Shown: positions 1-11,409, numbered from the stretch's first letter. The stretch is DNA of 64,000 bases from Talpa occidentalis (GCF_014898055.3 NW_023600993.1:17264850-17328849), one strand, 5' to 3'. Notes: generated from the letters alone by a model not told the origin. Translations and numbers: made by a program.

Positions 1-776
1 TACCCCAGTCCTTCACCTCAGCATGACATTTTTGTTTCCCAGGTCCCAGTTTAGACCAAACAGAACATGGTCTTCTCTGATGACCTGATCCAAAGACACC
101 TCCAACTCACACAATTTTTCCCTTTTCCACTTAACATGTTTGTAATTTTTTCAAGCTTTTCTTTTTGGTCTTTGCCTATTTTCTCTCTACACCAGTTAGA
201 ATTTAAGTTTCATGAAAGCTAATAACTTACTTGTTTTCTGCCTGATGCTGTTCAAGAAAAAATTATTTTGACACTTGTTAAAATGGTAAAGATTTTTTAC
301 TATTACAATAGAGGTATTGCAATAGGGGAGAAAGATGGAGCTTAACTTTGAATATAGCAAGACAGCTGGGAACTTACTCAATGAGCATAAGGTCAGCCGG
401 CATGTCAGGGATGAGGTGGGAGCAGTGAATAGAAAACTATTAAGAGACCTCAAGAATAGGGAGATTCTTGCTAACTTAACAGGATTCTTACTAAAGGCAA
501 GACAGGTTGATCAGAAATCGAAGGTAGTAGGAATGATGTAGCTGAATTGTTTATTAAAACTAAGCTGGCCAGATCAAAGACAAAACGGGGGCCAAGGTCA
601 TGATAGAGTCAAGTAGAGAGCTCAGAGGAGCCTCACTGAAGTTCAGGAAAAGAGTGTTTTTGTCATCACATAGTAGTCTCTCAGAAATTGTTTACTGACT
701 GACCAACCAAGTGAATGAATGAATGAATGAATGAACAAATTCTTCCCCCAAATTAAAATGACAAATTTTAATTTGT
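1..776. other. Intergenic, nothing recognised
   Basis: AT-rich sequence with no recognised gene or repeat family. A short GAAT/ATGA run lies near 712-734. Small open frames here have no family signature. Confidence 0.5.
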
Positions 777-1044
777 CTGATGGTGCAGGGTTTAAGGACA
801 GAGCTGTCAAGCTGTCGCTAGCCACTCAGCATTAGTTCGATCCCCAGTCAGCCAGGGAGCAGCCTATATGGCACAGCAGACGTCTCCTGTCTTGCCCACT
901 GCTCCCCACAGCAGTGTATTTCAGTCGATCTGCCTGTTCTGCTCCCCACTCTGTCCCTGGTGAATCCTTTCACTCCCTGCACCTCTGGCTTACACCCCAG
1001 TTCTTGTATGCATAAATAAATAAATCTTTAAAAAAATAATAAAT
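777..1044 (+). mobile_element. tRNA-derived SINE, older type A
   Basis: Diverged full-length copy. The head keeps a degenerate A box (GGTGCAGGG) and B box (GTTCGATCCC). The body has the hairpin CACTGCT-CCCCAC-AGCAGTG. The 3' end reads ...CCCCAGTTCTTGTATGCATAAATAAATAAATCTTTAAAA, the tail that defines type A. No clear target-site duplication remains, which fits an older insertion. Confidence 0.85.
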
Positions 1045-1865
1045 AAATAAAATATCAGCTTTGCTATTTGAATATTTTAATTTCTTTATTTTTCTATTTC
1101 CACTTACTACCATAAATACTGGGATTAAAGTAGGAAAGAAAACCCCAAGGAATAAGCTCTGTACTTCTTTGCAAAGAAAAAGGTATAAATGCTCACCTTT
1201 TGTTCATTTATTCCTTAAATATTTAAAGCTCATTATAATATTATGGTTATTCTGAAAGGTAATGGATAGACAAATCCAGTGGAAACATCCCTGCCTTCAG
1301 GTCTGTTGTCACTGTCAACTGAGTGGAAATTAATGTGTGGATAATGAGAAATGGAAAAAGAAGTAGCTAAGATGGATGTAAGACAGACAGGGATCCTGAT
1401 TGGCAATGAGGAAGGCAAAAAAGACTCAGGAGGAGAAAAGTGTGATGACAATTTCCCAAATAAAATGCCCTTTTATGTGACTTCTGCTGAAAATCCTGCA
1501 CATCTTCCACAGAATGATAAAATCCAGGATGTGCTTGGTGTGAACAGATTTCTTGTGGAAGTCAGGTTGAGTCACAGGTTTGTGAGGATATAAACTCAGT
1601 GAACCAGATAACAGGACAGCTGCTCTTCTGGGTTATGTTACTAAACTGGAAATATATGATCAAAGTAAAGAAAACACCTTAACTATTTCAGAGTTGATGT
1701 CAAAGGGAAAAATTGACATAGATGCCCAAGAAGGTATTGTTATTCCTAACTAACTCACAGGAGTTAAGGAGAAAATGCGCCCCATACAAAATGTCTGATC
1801 ATTTGCATTGCAATCTCAGTGTCTCCCCACAAGAGGACAAGCCAAGTGGAAGGACAGAAGTTGAG
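1045..1865. other. Intergenic, nothing recognised
   Basis: No gene and no repeat family that I can name. The sequence is AT-rich, and the short open frames on both strands look random. Confidence 0.45.
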
Positions 1866-2178
1866 GTGTGTGCTCTTGTTCTTTTTTTTTTAAAGATTTA
1901 TTTACTTATTTATACAAGCACTGGGTACAGTCAGAAGCGCGGGAGGGTAAGAGAATTCACCAGAGCCAGAGCGGGGAGCAGAGCAGGCAGAAGGACCGAA
2001 GTACACTGCTGAGGGGAGCAGCAGGCCGCAGGAGAGGTCTGTGCGCCAGGTGGGACCTCCTCTGGTGGCCGGGGAGCAGCCGGGGATCGAACCGGCACTG
2101 CAGAGGCTGCGGGCAGCTTCGCAACCCAGCGCTCAACCGCTGCGCCTCTGGGGAGGCCCAAGTGTGTGCTCTTGTTCT
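1866..2178 (-). mobile_element. tRNA-derived SINE, young type B, with TSD
   Basis: Near-intact copy on the minus strand. An exact 17-bp target-site duplication, GTGTGTGCTCTTGTTCT, flanks it at 1866-1882 and 2162-2178. In its own orientation it starts with a GGGCCTCCCC-type head and box A/B promoter elements, has a GC-rich body ending CGCGCTTCTGACTGTACCCAGTG, and a tail CTTGTATAAATAAGTAAATAAATCTTTAAAA (type B). The exact TSD and high CpG content suggest recent insertion. Confidence 0.92.
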
Positions 2179-2363
2179 GTTCTTTTGATCATGTTCTCAG
2201 CATTATGTGTACTCTCAGTATGTATAGAGTGTTAACAATAAACTGAAATAATGTTTGCTAATACAGCTGACCCTTGAACAATGAAGTGCTGAGGGATTCC
2301 AACCCCTATGAAATTAAAAATTCACACATAACCTTTGAATTCCCCAAAACTTAACTACTGATA

Positions 2364-2437
2364 ACCTGTTGTTGACCTAAGCCTTATTTATAACATAAAC
2401 ACCTGTTGTTGACCTAAGCCTTATTGATAACATAAAC
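2364..2437 (+). repeat. 37-bp tandem duplication inside Tigger copy
   Basis: Two 37-bp units (2364-2400 and 2401-2437), each beginning ACCTGTTGTTGACCTAAGCC, differ at one base. The near identity inside an otherwise diverged transposon suggests a later local duplication. Confidence 0.9.
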
Positions 2438-2679
2438 AATTTACATATATTTTCTATTACACACTGTATTCTTAAAATAAGCTAGAGAAAAGAAAATATA
2501 ATTAAGAAAATAAAAAGGAAGAGACAATACATTGACAGTCCTATACTGTGTCTATCAGTACCATAAGCTTACAAGTCTGTTTACAAGATGAATACTCTAT
2601 TAGAACCGACATCAACATTGCCTTCTATGATACAAAACACTGGATGTTTTACATATTACCAACACTAGACAACAAAATT

Positions 2680-3015
2680 GAAAAGATAATGTGGAGGGCC
2701 TCCCCGGTGGCGCAGCGTTTGAGCGCTGGGTTGCGAAGCTGCCCGCAGCCTCTGCAGCGCTGGTTCAATCCCCGGCTGCTCCCCGGCCACCGGAGGCGGG
2801 TCCCGCATGGCGCGCGGACCTCTTCTGCCGCCCGCTGCTCCCCTCAGCAGTGTACTTCGGTCCTTCTGCCTGCTCTGCTCCCCGCTCTGGCTCTGGTGAA
2901 TTCTCTCACCCTCCCGCGCTTCTGACTGTACCCAGTGCATGTATAAACAAAACAAACAAACAAATAAATAAATAAAACATGCCTCTATAAAAAAAAAAAG
3001 AAAAGATAATGTGGA
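2680..3015 (+). mobile_element. tRNA-derived SINE, young type C, with TSD
   Basis: The element occupies 2696-2999 and is flanked by an exact 16-bp duplication GAAAAGATAATGTGGA (2680-2695 and 3000-3015). The head has A box TGGCGCAGCG and B box GGTTCAATCCC. The body is GC-rich and closely like type B. The tail differs: after CCCAGTGCATGTATAAACAAAACAAAC and (AAAT)n it carries ACATGCCTCTATAAAA before the final A run. It is inserted inside an older Tigger element. Confidence 0.93.
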
Positions 3016-3136
3016 AAAGAAATTTATATTTACTTATAGGTACAATAATTCATGCATTGATAATATTTATTGAAAAAATCCATATGTAAGATGATCTGTG
3101 CAGTTCCAACCCATGTTGCTCAAGGACCAATTGTGC

Positions 3137-4423
3137 CTGTGTATTTTAAATATTACTATAACCAATATCTGAGGTTATCATGATATTTCCCAATAAATAG
3201 AAAAAATATATTTTCTGATTTTTTATGTAATCTGAGAAGTATTATAACCAAAAGGTATAGTATAACCCACATAGTAAAAGCAGAAAAACTGATAAAGAAA
3301 AGATTAAATCAACATTAGGCAATGATATATGGTGGCAGTGATTTCCAACACATGTTCATTAAAAAATTGTGCTAATTGGAAGCTTTGCTTCTTCCATGTG
3401 AAAGCAACTAATAAGAAGTTGATGACAGCAGAATCAGGCACAGAATCCCACAAGGAAATTACATATGTAATAGATACCTCTGGGTGCATATAAGACTTTT
3501 AAATCTAAATTGAATCTTTATTTAGAAATCAATTTGTGTGGGTAGGCTCTTTGCCCACGGGTATTTGTTTGCTACTTTATGAATGTTTCAAGCTAGGGAT
3601 TTTTTTCTTAGGGTTATAAATGCCTCTGACTAAATAAAATATGAGAATAGATTTCTGTAATAAATGTCTCTGATATTATCTACTATTTTTATATTGAGAT
3701 GTGCAGACTTTATCTAAAATAGTTACTTATCACACTATTTTATGAAATAAAATAGTCTATAAATGACTTACTTACCCCTATGCCTTCCAAAGGAGCTAAA
3801 ATAGTGAAACTTTTACTTATACCAGAGATGATAAGGTCAGTTGGTCCCACTTCCAAATAAGGTAACAGAAACTAAGATTTATTTAACTAGCCCCTACTAC
3901 ACATAGAGAAGTACTACATAATTTATTTTAGAGAAAAGGATAGAAAACACATTGTAATGCTTTATAATGCTTTATCAATAGTTCCTTTTTAAACCCTATT
4001 TCTAGATCCTGAAAAAAATGGAGTCATCATTCAGGCAGAATCATCTCTAGACATAGGTGTGGGGACAAGGCAAAGAACCCTGAGTCAGACAAAACCAGAG
4101 CAGCAGAACCTCCTCAGCCTGAAGTCAATGTACACATTCCCAAAAGGGTGAACTTGGTGCAGTTGACATAGAATTCAAGAAGGTTATGCAGCACTTTCAC
4201 TTACTGGTGACCCAGGAAGTTGACGTGACAATAACAGGGACCTACGTGGTCTATCTGATTTGGGAAAGAAGTCCAGCTAATAGTAGGGATCATGGAGAAC
4301 AGGTGTCCATATCTCCACAAAAATACGGTGGTCAGTGTCTGGGATTTAGGCAAGATTAAGTACAAATAAGTTTCTAACAGGAACCAAGAAGGAAGCACAT
4401 TTATACTGACTAGACAAGGTTAA
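3137..4423. other. Intergenic, nothing recognised
   Basis: AT-rich sequence without a supported gene or a repeat family I can name. Confidence 0.45.
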
Positions 4424-4719
4424 AGTCAGGGAACTTGAGGGGTCTCCCCGGTGGCACAGCGGTTGAGCGCTGGGTTGCGAAGCTGTCCACAGCCCCTGCA
4501 GCGCTGGTTTGATTCCCGGCTGCTCCCCGGCAACCGGAGGAGGGTCCTACATGGCGTGCAGACCTCCCCTGCCACCCGCTGCTCCCCTCAGCAGTGTACC
4601 TCGCTCCTGCATGCTCTGGCTCTGGTGAATTCTCTCACCCTCCCGCGCTTCTGACTGTACCCAGTGCTTGTATAAATAAATAAATAAATCTTTAAAAAAA
4701 AATAGTCAAGGGAACTTGA
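4424..4719 (+). mobile_element. tRNA-derived SINE, young type B, with TSD
   Basis: The element lies at about 4439-4703. It is flanked by AGTCAGGGAACTTGA (4424-4438) and AGTCAAGGGAACTTGA (4704-4719), which differ by one inserted A. A box TGGCACAGCGG and B box GGTTTGATTCCC are present. A short internal deletion removes part of the CTCGCTCCTGC...CTCTGGCTCTGG segment found in other copies. The tail is (AAAT)nCTTTAAAA. Confidence 0.92.
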
Positions 4720-5650
4720 ACACACAGGCTTGAGCATACTTAAGTTACATAACCTCTTAACTGGATGAAACCACTCTCATCCCTGCCTTGATCAAATTAA
4801 ACCTGCAAATTGATAGGACTATTCAGTCATGCCTCCAAGATTTACAGGTAAGACTTTGCAAAATAATATGAGAAAAACAAGTATCCACAGGAAAAGTAAT
4901 ATGAAAATCATCAATGCAATAGCTACATCAGGGAAAAAGATAAATATTTTTACTATAATTACCATAGATTTGAAGTGATGTGGTGTTTTTAGTCCCTCTC
5001 CCTTGGATGTCAAGGTTAAGAAGCAGCCTTTGAGCCCTAGTTTCTCTTGATCATTAAGTTTCATATTTAAGGTTCTCTTTTCCAGCAAAAACTCCTGCTG
5101 TGCTTGAGAATTTCTTAATTACATTTTTTAGTTTTCTGCTATCATGGCAGAATACTACAGAAAGTAATTATGGAGCTAATAAAAAGAATGAAAAACTTTT
5201 TTTTCCCAAAAGCATATAACAATGCAAAGTCATAAACAAAGACTTAAATGATTTGCTCCACATTTGTCTCAGCAAATTAAAATGCCATCTACTCTTTAGA
5301 AAGAAAACGTAGATAGTAAAAATAGAGCACAGAGAAGTAAAGAAATAAGACTAGAAGCTAAAACTAAATTTCAATCTGGAATCATTATGGGATTAGTTAA
5401 AAACTAAATTTTGACAAATCTAAATAATGTCCAAAATTGCTTCCTTGTGATTAGCAAATATTTGTAGTAGAAATTTTGAGAAACAAGGAAAAATAACAAA
5501 AAGAATAAAAGAGAATTATCCAGTATTCAAAACTAGACAAAACTAACATCTGAATATACATTTTTCAGCGTTATTTTTTCAAGGCATATATTTATTTTTT
5601 AATTAAGAAATCACAGCTTACTTTATATCTTTATGAACGGTTTTTCCCTT
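4720..5650. other. Intergenic, nothing recognised
   Basis: AT-rich DNA. The minus-strand open frame at 4819-5088 has a hydrophobic stretch but no family match, and I do not call it a gene. Confidence 0.4.
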
Positions 5651-5798
5651 AAACACAGATTATGAAAATTTCTTCATGTCATGGAGTATTCTTTTACAGC
5701 ATTATTTTTATTGATTATTTCAAGTATATTCTATAATTCATTTTACTAATTTCCTATTTTATAGAGTTTACGTTCCATTTTTCCCTATTGTATACAGT
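5651..5798 (-). mobile_element. Probable old L1 fragment (antisense)
   Basis: The text CTTCATGTCATGGAGTATTC...CCATTTTTCCCTATTGTATACAG resembles the antisense 3' part of old mammalian L1 copies. It leads directly into the 80-bp tandem array. The match is by eye and weak. Confidence 0.45.
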
Positions 5799-6129
5799 GC
5801 TTTAATAAATTTGCTTTAGATTTATTTCTGTGTACAACCATGACTATTTTGTTTAGTTATATTCTTAAAAGTAACATTGCTTTAATAAATTTACTTTAGA
5901 TTTATTTCTGTGTACAACCATGACTATTTTGTTTAGTTATATTCTTAAAAGTAACATTGCTTTAATAAATTTACTTTAAATTTACTTTAGATTTATTTCT
6001 GTGTACTACCATGACTATTTTGTTTAGTTATTTTCTTAAAAGTAACATTGCTTTAATAAATTTACTTTAGATTTATTTCTGTGTACAACCATGACTGTTT
6101 TCTTTAGTTATATTCTTAAAAGTAACATT
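5799..6129 (+). repeat. Four-copy ~80-bp minisatellite
   Basis: Tandem units begin GCTTTAATAAATTT at 5799, 5879, 5959 and 6050. Units 1, 2 and 4 are 80 bp. Unit 3 is 91 bp because of an internal 11-bp duplication (AAATTTACTTT-type). Units differ by only a few bases, so the array is much younger than the L1-like sequence it borders. Confidence 0.95.
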
Positions 6130-6427
6130 GCTCTATAAACTTTCTGCACTATGACCTCTTGCTATGTGTTGTTGAATTACTTTCAAAAATGGTTGTACCA
6201 ATACCTGCCCTCCCATTCTTTAACATAAGTGAGAGTTTATCTCCAGATGTTATGGACAAAGCTGGTTTTATTACTTTTAATTATTGCCTAATTAATAAAA
6301 AAAAGAAAACTGCATCCATCTGTATTTTCAATCTTACAACTACTAGTCATGTTCTTTCTTAATACTTCATGGCTGTATGGATTTCTTGTTTTAAAAATTG
6401 CCTGTCCCTTTTTCTTCTTACTTTATT

Positions 6428-6823
6428 TTAAGAAGTGCTATGAAGATTATTTTTTTTTTTTTAAATGTGTGATCTTTTTTTTTTTTTTTTTTTTTTTTAT
6501 AGAGGCATGCTTTATTTATTTGTTTGCTGGTTTGTTTGTTTGTTTTGTTTATACATGCACTGGGTACAGTCAGAAGCGCGGGAGGGTGAGAGAATTCACC
6601 AGAGCCAGAGCGGGGAGCAGAGCAGGCAGAAGGACCGAATTACACTGCTGAGGGGAGCAGCGGGCGGCAGGAGAGGTCTGCGCGCCATGTGGGACCCTCC
6701 TCAGGTGGCCGGGGAGCAGCCGGGGATCGAACCGGCGCCGCAGAGGCCGCGGGCAGCTTCGCAACCCAGTGCTCAACCGCTGCGCCACTGGGGAGGCCCT
6801 TAAGAAGTGCTATGAAGATTATT
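6428..6823 (-). mobile_element. tRNA-derived SINE type C with extra 3' sequence
   Basis: Minus-strand SINE flanked by an exact 24-bp target-site duplication (6428-6451 and 6800-6823, beginning TTAAGAAGTGC). In SINE orientation the body ends with the type C tail CATGCCTCTAT and an A run of about 24. This is followed by 12 unrelated bases (complement of 6463-6474, GATCACACATTT) and a second A run that reaches the duplication. The extra segment lies inside the duplication, so it came in with the insertion. Confidence 0.93.
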
Positions 6824-6869
6824 AAGCCTTTTAAAATAGTACATTACAGATTTTTGGTCTGGTTTATCA

Positions 6870-8890
6870 CTTGAGTTTTAATTATCTTTCTGGTGGTCTA
6901 GACATAAAGATTTTTCCATTTTTAGATAGTTAAATCTATCAATATTTTCTTTTATGATCTTTTACTTCATATGCTTAGAAAGGCTTTTTCCATCCCAAAA
7001 GCACATAAATACTTAGACTCATTTTCTTCTTTAAATTCCTATATTTTGTATTTAACCCATAATCCATATGAAATCTATAGCGGCATTATAAGATTTTAAC
7101 TTTATACCTTTCCATATAGCTAAACACTTGATCGAGTTTCTTCTATTTCTGTGGTATTTAATTTTTTAAGAATTAGTCCTTTATTGTAATATTTTTATTT
7201 TCTTTATTTTTGCATAGAAGAACTAGGGTATAGTCCAGAGGTGTGGGGCAGGGTGGGACGGGGTGGGGGGTGGTGAGAGGATTCACCAGAGACAGAGTGG
7301 GGAGCAGAACAGGCAGATCCACAGAAATACACTGCTGAGGGGCGCAGCAGGCAAAAGAGGAGAGGTCTGCTGTGCCATGTGGGTTAGCTCCTGGCCGGGG
7401 GTTGAATTCAGGCTGCTTTGAGAGAGGGCCCTCAGGATGGTAGAGCTGATACAATCTAGGCCAGCAGGGAGGTTGCTGGTGTATAAAATTTTTTAAAATT
7501 TTCTTAATTGTATTATTTTGTATAGAGGTTGTAAGTTTACAACACCATATATGATTTTGGCGTATATGTTCATATCCTTCAGATGAACATTACCATTCTT
7601 CTTGAAAACCATGGTATACCTTCTCCAAATAAAATCTTACAGGAGAGACCACTGTATTAAAGTAGAGCTATGTTAGTTGAACCAGAAGTGACGAGAAGTA
7701 AGGGAAGGGATTTTCTGTATCAGCTGGAAAACCTCACAGAGTAAAATTTGCATATGATTTTTCCCCACAGATTTGCAATGTCATTATCATGCTATATTAT
7801 CTAGCTGACTTGCATCTGTTCCAATTTTTCTGTTCTATTCTGGATATCTGTTAATCTATGCTCCATTAGAACCTTGTTCTTTTATGTATTATAACTCTAA
7901 AATTTGCTTTTATATCTATATTTACCCACACACATATTCTTTCTCAAAATTTTTAGGGTACTGTGTCCATTTATTTATCCATATAAAATATGTAATGCAT
8001 TAATTATTCTTATTATACTCAAAAGTTACCAATAATATTTTAGGAGGATTATATCAAATCTGCAAATTAATTTGGAGCTCACTAATAATACAACATTGAC
8101 TTTTGGGATCAAAACCCAAATAACATATTTTCTCCATATTTCAACTCAGCTTTTCCTTTAACAATGTTAACATGTGTTTTACATGTTTCTTACTATGTTT
8201 TTAACCAAGTATTTTAGTTTTGCATTACTATTGTGATTGAAATCATTACAATATATTTTATATTTGGTTATTATAGGTTTACAGAAAAACTGTGATTTTC
8301 AGTGATTTTTTTAAAAATTAGTTGATTCTTTAGGATCTGTAATTAAACCATCAACAAAGAATAATCTCACCTAATTTTAAAAATTTAATTTTTCTTTTTA
8401 AAATTTAATAGCATTGTTTAAAACATTCAAGAATTGTTAAGTTGACTCTGATGGTGACAGGGATGTCTAAAGTAGTAGCCATTAAATTTCATCAAACTGT
8501 TAGTTGAAATAAGCATTCTAAGATGCTGATAAGTAAATAAAGTTTTATCCCAAGTTTAATAAGTCTTATTTAAAAAGTTGATTTTAATCAAATCCCTTTC
8601 AGTATCTAACTATTTTTCTCCTTTCAATTATTCATGTGATTAATTACATTGATAAACTTTTCCATATCAAGTCATCTCTGAATTTCTAGAAGTTGGCTAA
8701 TTAGTTAATTATATATCATTGCTTTAATATAATGCTATATTTGATCTGCTAGTATTTTGTTTAAGTATTCTGCATCTGTGTTTGTAGACTATAGCTGATG
8801 GCATTTTAATTTTTGTACTTTGATAGATTTTGGTATTGTTACATTAGTTTCATAAAATGATTTAGGAAGTTAAATTTAATATCATGATTT
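6870..8890 (-). mobile_element. Old L1 ORF2 region, antisense, interrupted
   Basis: The plus strand reads as the complement of degraded L1 ORF2. Recognisable blocks include CCATATAGCTAAACACTTGATCGAG (7113 on), TATCTGTTAATCTATGCTCC (7845 on), ATCAAATCTGCAAATTAATTTGGAG (8053 on) and TTAGTTTCATAAAATGATTTAGGAAG (8844 on). The order is correct for one antisense copy. A type A SINE (7196-7475) and other sequence interrupt it. No intact frame survives. Confidence 0.7.
7196..7475 (-). mobile_element. tRNA-derived SINE, older type A
   Basis: Diverged minus-strand copy. It contains GGTGAGAGGATTCACCAGAGACAGAGTGGGGAGCAGAACAGGCAG and the CTGCTGAGGGGCGCAGCAG hairpin. The tRNA-like head (right end) is rearranged near 7410-7460. 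No target-site duplication is evident. It sits inside an old L1. Confidence 0.8.
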
Positions 8891-9439
8891 TAATAAAGCA
8901 TATGCTGCCAGGGTAAATTGCAAACATACCACTCATAATCAGTAAATGCTGAAATATTCCACTTACATGAATGAAACAAAATTTCCCTAGTCATGTTAGG
9001 TGATAATTGGTCTTATGGATGATGGAATAGTTTTCTATCAAAATCCCAAATTTTGAGCATCTGGGAACCCTCAAAAATTATTTCATATAAATTAGTGGTA
9101 ACAGTATTCCCAAACCTACCTGGGAGCAGTCTACAAATCACACCAAAAATAATCTACCAAATCACATCAAATAGGAACATACTACTTTCATATAGCAGGG
9201 GAAACCTGTAAGGACTATGAGTATTGCTAACATAGAAACCTACAGGTGGATTCCACCATAAAAATGAATATTGAATGCCAATATTCAATCCTGATTTTGG
9301 GACAATGTGCAGGCCTAGTATGCTTAAAAGAATCATTATGGTGGACCCTTTCAAACACACTTAGAAGGTTCACATTAAATATAAAAACACAAGTCACTAT
9401 AAAGCTAAGTGCCATAAGGAAATAAGCATTTAATTCCAT
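8891..9439. other. Intergenic, nothing recognised
   Basis: No supported gene or family. The small overlapping minus-strand frames near 9154-9439 look random. Confidence 0.45.
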
Positions 9440-9500
9440 TTAGCAAATATTAATTAAGTACAGTTGTTTTACCAGATACTGTCCTAAATGCTATAGGATA
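9440..9500 (-). mobile_element. Possible L2 3'-end fragment
   Basis: TAGCAAATATTAATTAAGTAC...CCAGATACTGTCCTAAATGCTATAGG resembles the complement of the conserved L2 3' end (the CAATAAATATTTGTTGAATG type). Short and diverged. Confidence 0.45.
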
Positions 9501-9514
9501 TTCTCAAAATCCTA

Positions 9515-9650
9515 TTTGGGATATTTGTTAGAAGCATGATTCCTAAGCCTCACCTCCAGGTTTAATGAACCTGAATTATAACATGCACCCAACTTATTTG
9601 TTTTCTAATAAACATCCAGATTCTTCTTAAATGAAGAAAATTTAGGAAAC
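9515..9650 (+). mobile_element. MER5A-like hAT fragment
   Basis: TTGTTAGAAGCATGATTCCTAAGCCTCACCTCCAGG followed by TGAACCTGAATTATAACATGCACC fits the central part of a MER5A copy. It is diverged and lacks clear ends. Confidence 0.5.
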
Positions 9651-9761
9651 ACTTGCTATAGGAAATTCAGAAGTCAATGGTGTCTTTCCTGGGGTCTCAT
9701 TAATTATTGTGCTGTGGAGCCCTAGTCCCTGGCCCATAACCTGGATACTTAAGATCTAAAG

Positions 9762-9770
<9 letters not shown>

Positions 9771-9802
<32 letters not shown>
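9771..9802 (+). repeat. (CA)n microsatellite
   Basis: About 16 uninterrupted CA units, with AGATCT sequences on both sides. Confidence 0.98.
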
Positions 9803-9804
<2 letters not shown>

Positions 9805-10894
9805 TCTAGAATCTCAACTTCCCTATGGGCCTGAGAGGGCATCACTAGACCCCAAACAAGTCAGTACAGCTCTCAAATTTCTCCCTAATGAGACTTAGGG
9901 ATGTGATCCTGTTACAAGTAAGTGCAAAGGAATTCGTCTTACAACTGTAGGAAATTCACTGTTGCATTTAAGTGCAACAGCTTTGGGAGGCTGATATACA
10001 TTACAGGGAGGTTAAAGCCATCATTTTGTACTTTCACTGCAGGGAGTACTGGGCCTGCTGCCTAAAATAGATGTATACAAAAACAGATTCTTTGCTCCCA
10101 AAAAAAGAGAAGAAAAGAAAAAAGTAGCCCTTCCCATGGGACAGAATTCTGAATGGATAGAGGAAATGCAAGAGGAAAGCTTGAGAGGTTCACAGGGAAC
10201 TGAGTATTTAGGATGGAAAGAAGGCATAGGTCTGGAGAAAAACAAGAGAAGACAAGTTTGAAGCTGTGAAAATGTGAGAAGGAATATGGGTTGAGCCAAA
10301 GAACCAGGAACCAACTGGAAGTAGACATGTTAGTTAGGAGGAGGGCTAGGTGAGAGTCAGCAGCAGAAAGGAAGGCAGAGGCAGGACTTTGTCAAACTGC
10401 CATGACCCTTCCCTGCAGCTCAGGCTTTGCTCCCTGTTCTGTTTACTGTTCATCACCTGAACTAAACTCAACTGAGAGAGGGTTTCAACCTTAGATCCAA
10501 TCAGGTGTGATGTCTAGAGTTATTGCTCTGAGCACAGGTCTGCTCTGCAATGTGTCCATGCTGAATACTAGCTAATCAATGACCACCAAGCTGCAACTTT
10601 CCTAACCAGACTGACTGGTTATTCTTGCTCTCCCCAGTTACTCCAAATAAGTGAGCTGCATCTACTTTTGTTTGCCTCTCCTAGGAAACAACAGATATGA
10701 CCAGGCAAGGGGACTGGCAGCCCCATCAGACCAGGGTTAGCAGTTGCTTTCAGGTGCACTGAATGTCAATGAACTTGACTGGGAAGAGGGACAATCAGCC
10801 ACCTCTTCTGGAGCTTCTGGTTGCTTTCCCATAGGGGAGCATCGTTTAGATCCTCAAAGAGCTGAACAGTGATTTTCAGTGTTGTACTGGGGTC
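9803..10894. other. Intergenic, nothing recognised
   Basis: No supported gene. Two overlapping minus-strand frames at 10021-10328 are rich in Ser/Phe/Leu because they read a purine-rich + strand. That pattern is expected by chance. Confidence 0.45.
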
Positions 10895-10945
10895 AGTGTC
10901 ATCCACATCATTTGGGAACTTATTAGAAATACAAGTCCTCAAAAC
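10895..10945 (+). mobile_element. Short MER5A fragment
   Basis: GTCATCCACATCATTTGGGAACTTATTAGAAATACAAGTCCTC matches the core of MER5A (a non-autonomous hAT). Only about 50 bp can be followed. Confidence 0.55.
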
Positions 10946-11224
10946 ATTTTGCAAGTATATGAAGGAGGGGAATTGCATAAGAGAATTGCACAAATAGAAA
11001 AGTTAGCTCAAGGTCAAGGAGACTCGAGTCTTCTTGTTGAGATTGGTGGAGTTTGTTTAAAGATAGAAGAAAAGGGGAGAGAGAAGATGCTAAAGGGGGA
11101 AATAATATGACATTCAAATCTCCCTGGAGGTGGAGGGTGAAAGACTACCTTTCTGTGATTTTAAGGAACAATAAAGTAGCGCACATCGAATATTCTCTCT
11201 GAGTCACACAGAATTTGAAGTGCT

Positions 11225-11345
11225 TTTATAACATTAACATGTATAAGGCACAGAGAAATATAGTAACTTTCCCAAGATCAGGCAGATTGCAAGCAACAGA
11301 TTCAAAGTGAAAACCATGCACTCTGACTCTATCACTGGGCTTTTA
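11225..11345 (-). mobile_element. MIR fragment
   Basis: AAGGCACAGAGAAATATAGTAACTTTCCCAAGATCAGGCAG...GATTCAAAG reads as the complement of the conserved MIR core (the ACTTACTAGCTGTGTGACC...CTCAGTTTCC type). Typical of ancient mammalian tRNA-SINEs. Confidence 0.65.
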
Positions 11346-11383
11346 ACCAGTCCAGGACTCTGATATTACAGACTAGCGCTTGG

Positions 11384-11409
11384 TGGGTAGGTAGGTAGGT
11401 AGGTAGGTA
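11384..11409 (+). repeat. (TAGG)n microsatellite, left half
   Basis: Five to six TAGG/GTAG units. The array continues at 11887-11910 on the far side of the LTR, so one tetranucleotide repeat was split by the LTR insertion. Confidence 0.9.

Larger units (their letters stand above)
2264..3133 (+). mobile_element. Tigger-type DNA transposon (MER28/Tigger2-like), interrupted
   Basis: Terminal inverted repeats are visible: CAGCTGACCCTTGAACAA at the left end and its imperfect complement TTGCTCAAGGACCAATTG at 3116-3133. A TA precedes the left end, as expected for pogo/Tigger elements. The interior is AT-rich with no transposase frame, so this is a non-autonomous or deleted copy. A type C SINE splits it at 2696-2999. 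The family name is from memory of the terminal sequence and is tentative. Confidence 0.75.

Noticed and set aside
1868..2235. Overlapping frames with recurring SPAARCSPQQC-like or RIHQSQSGEQSRQ-like peptides, here and at every SINE
   Set aside because: They are translations of the SINE body in different frames and strands, which explains the recurrence. They are not a gene family.
9771..9802. CRISPR-like or satellite array interpretation of CA/GT repeats
   Set aside because: These are ordinary dinucleotide microsatellites without spacers, in mammalian DNA.
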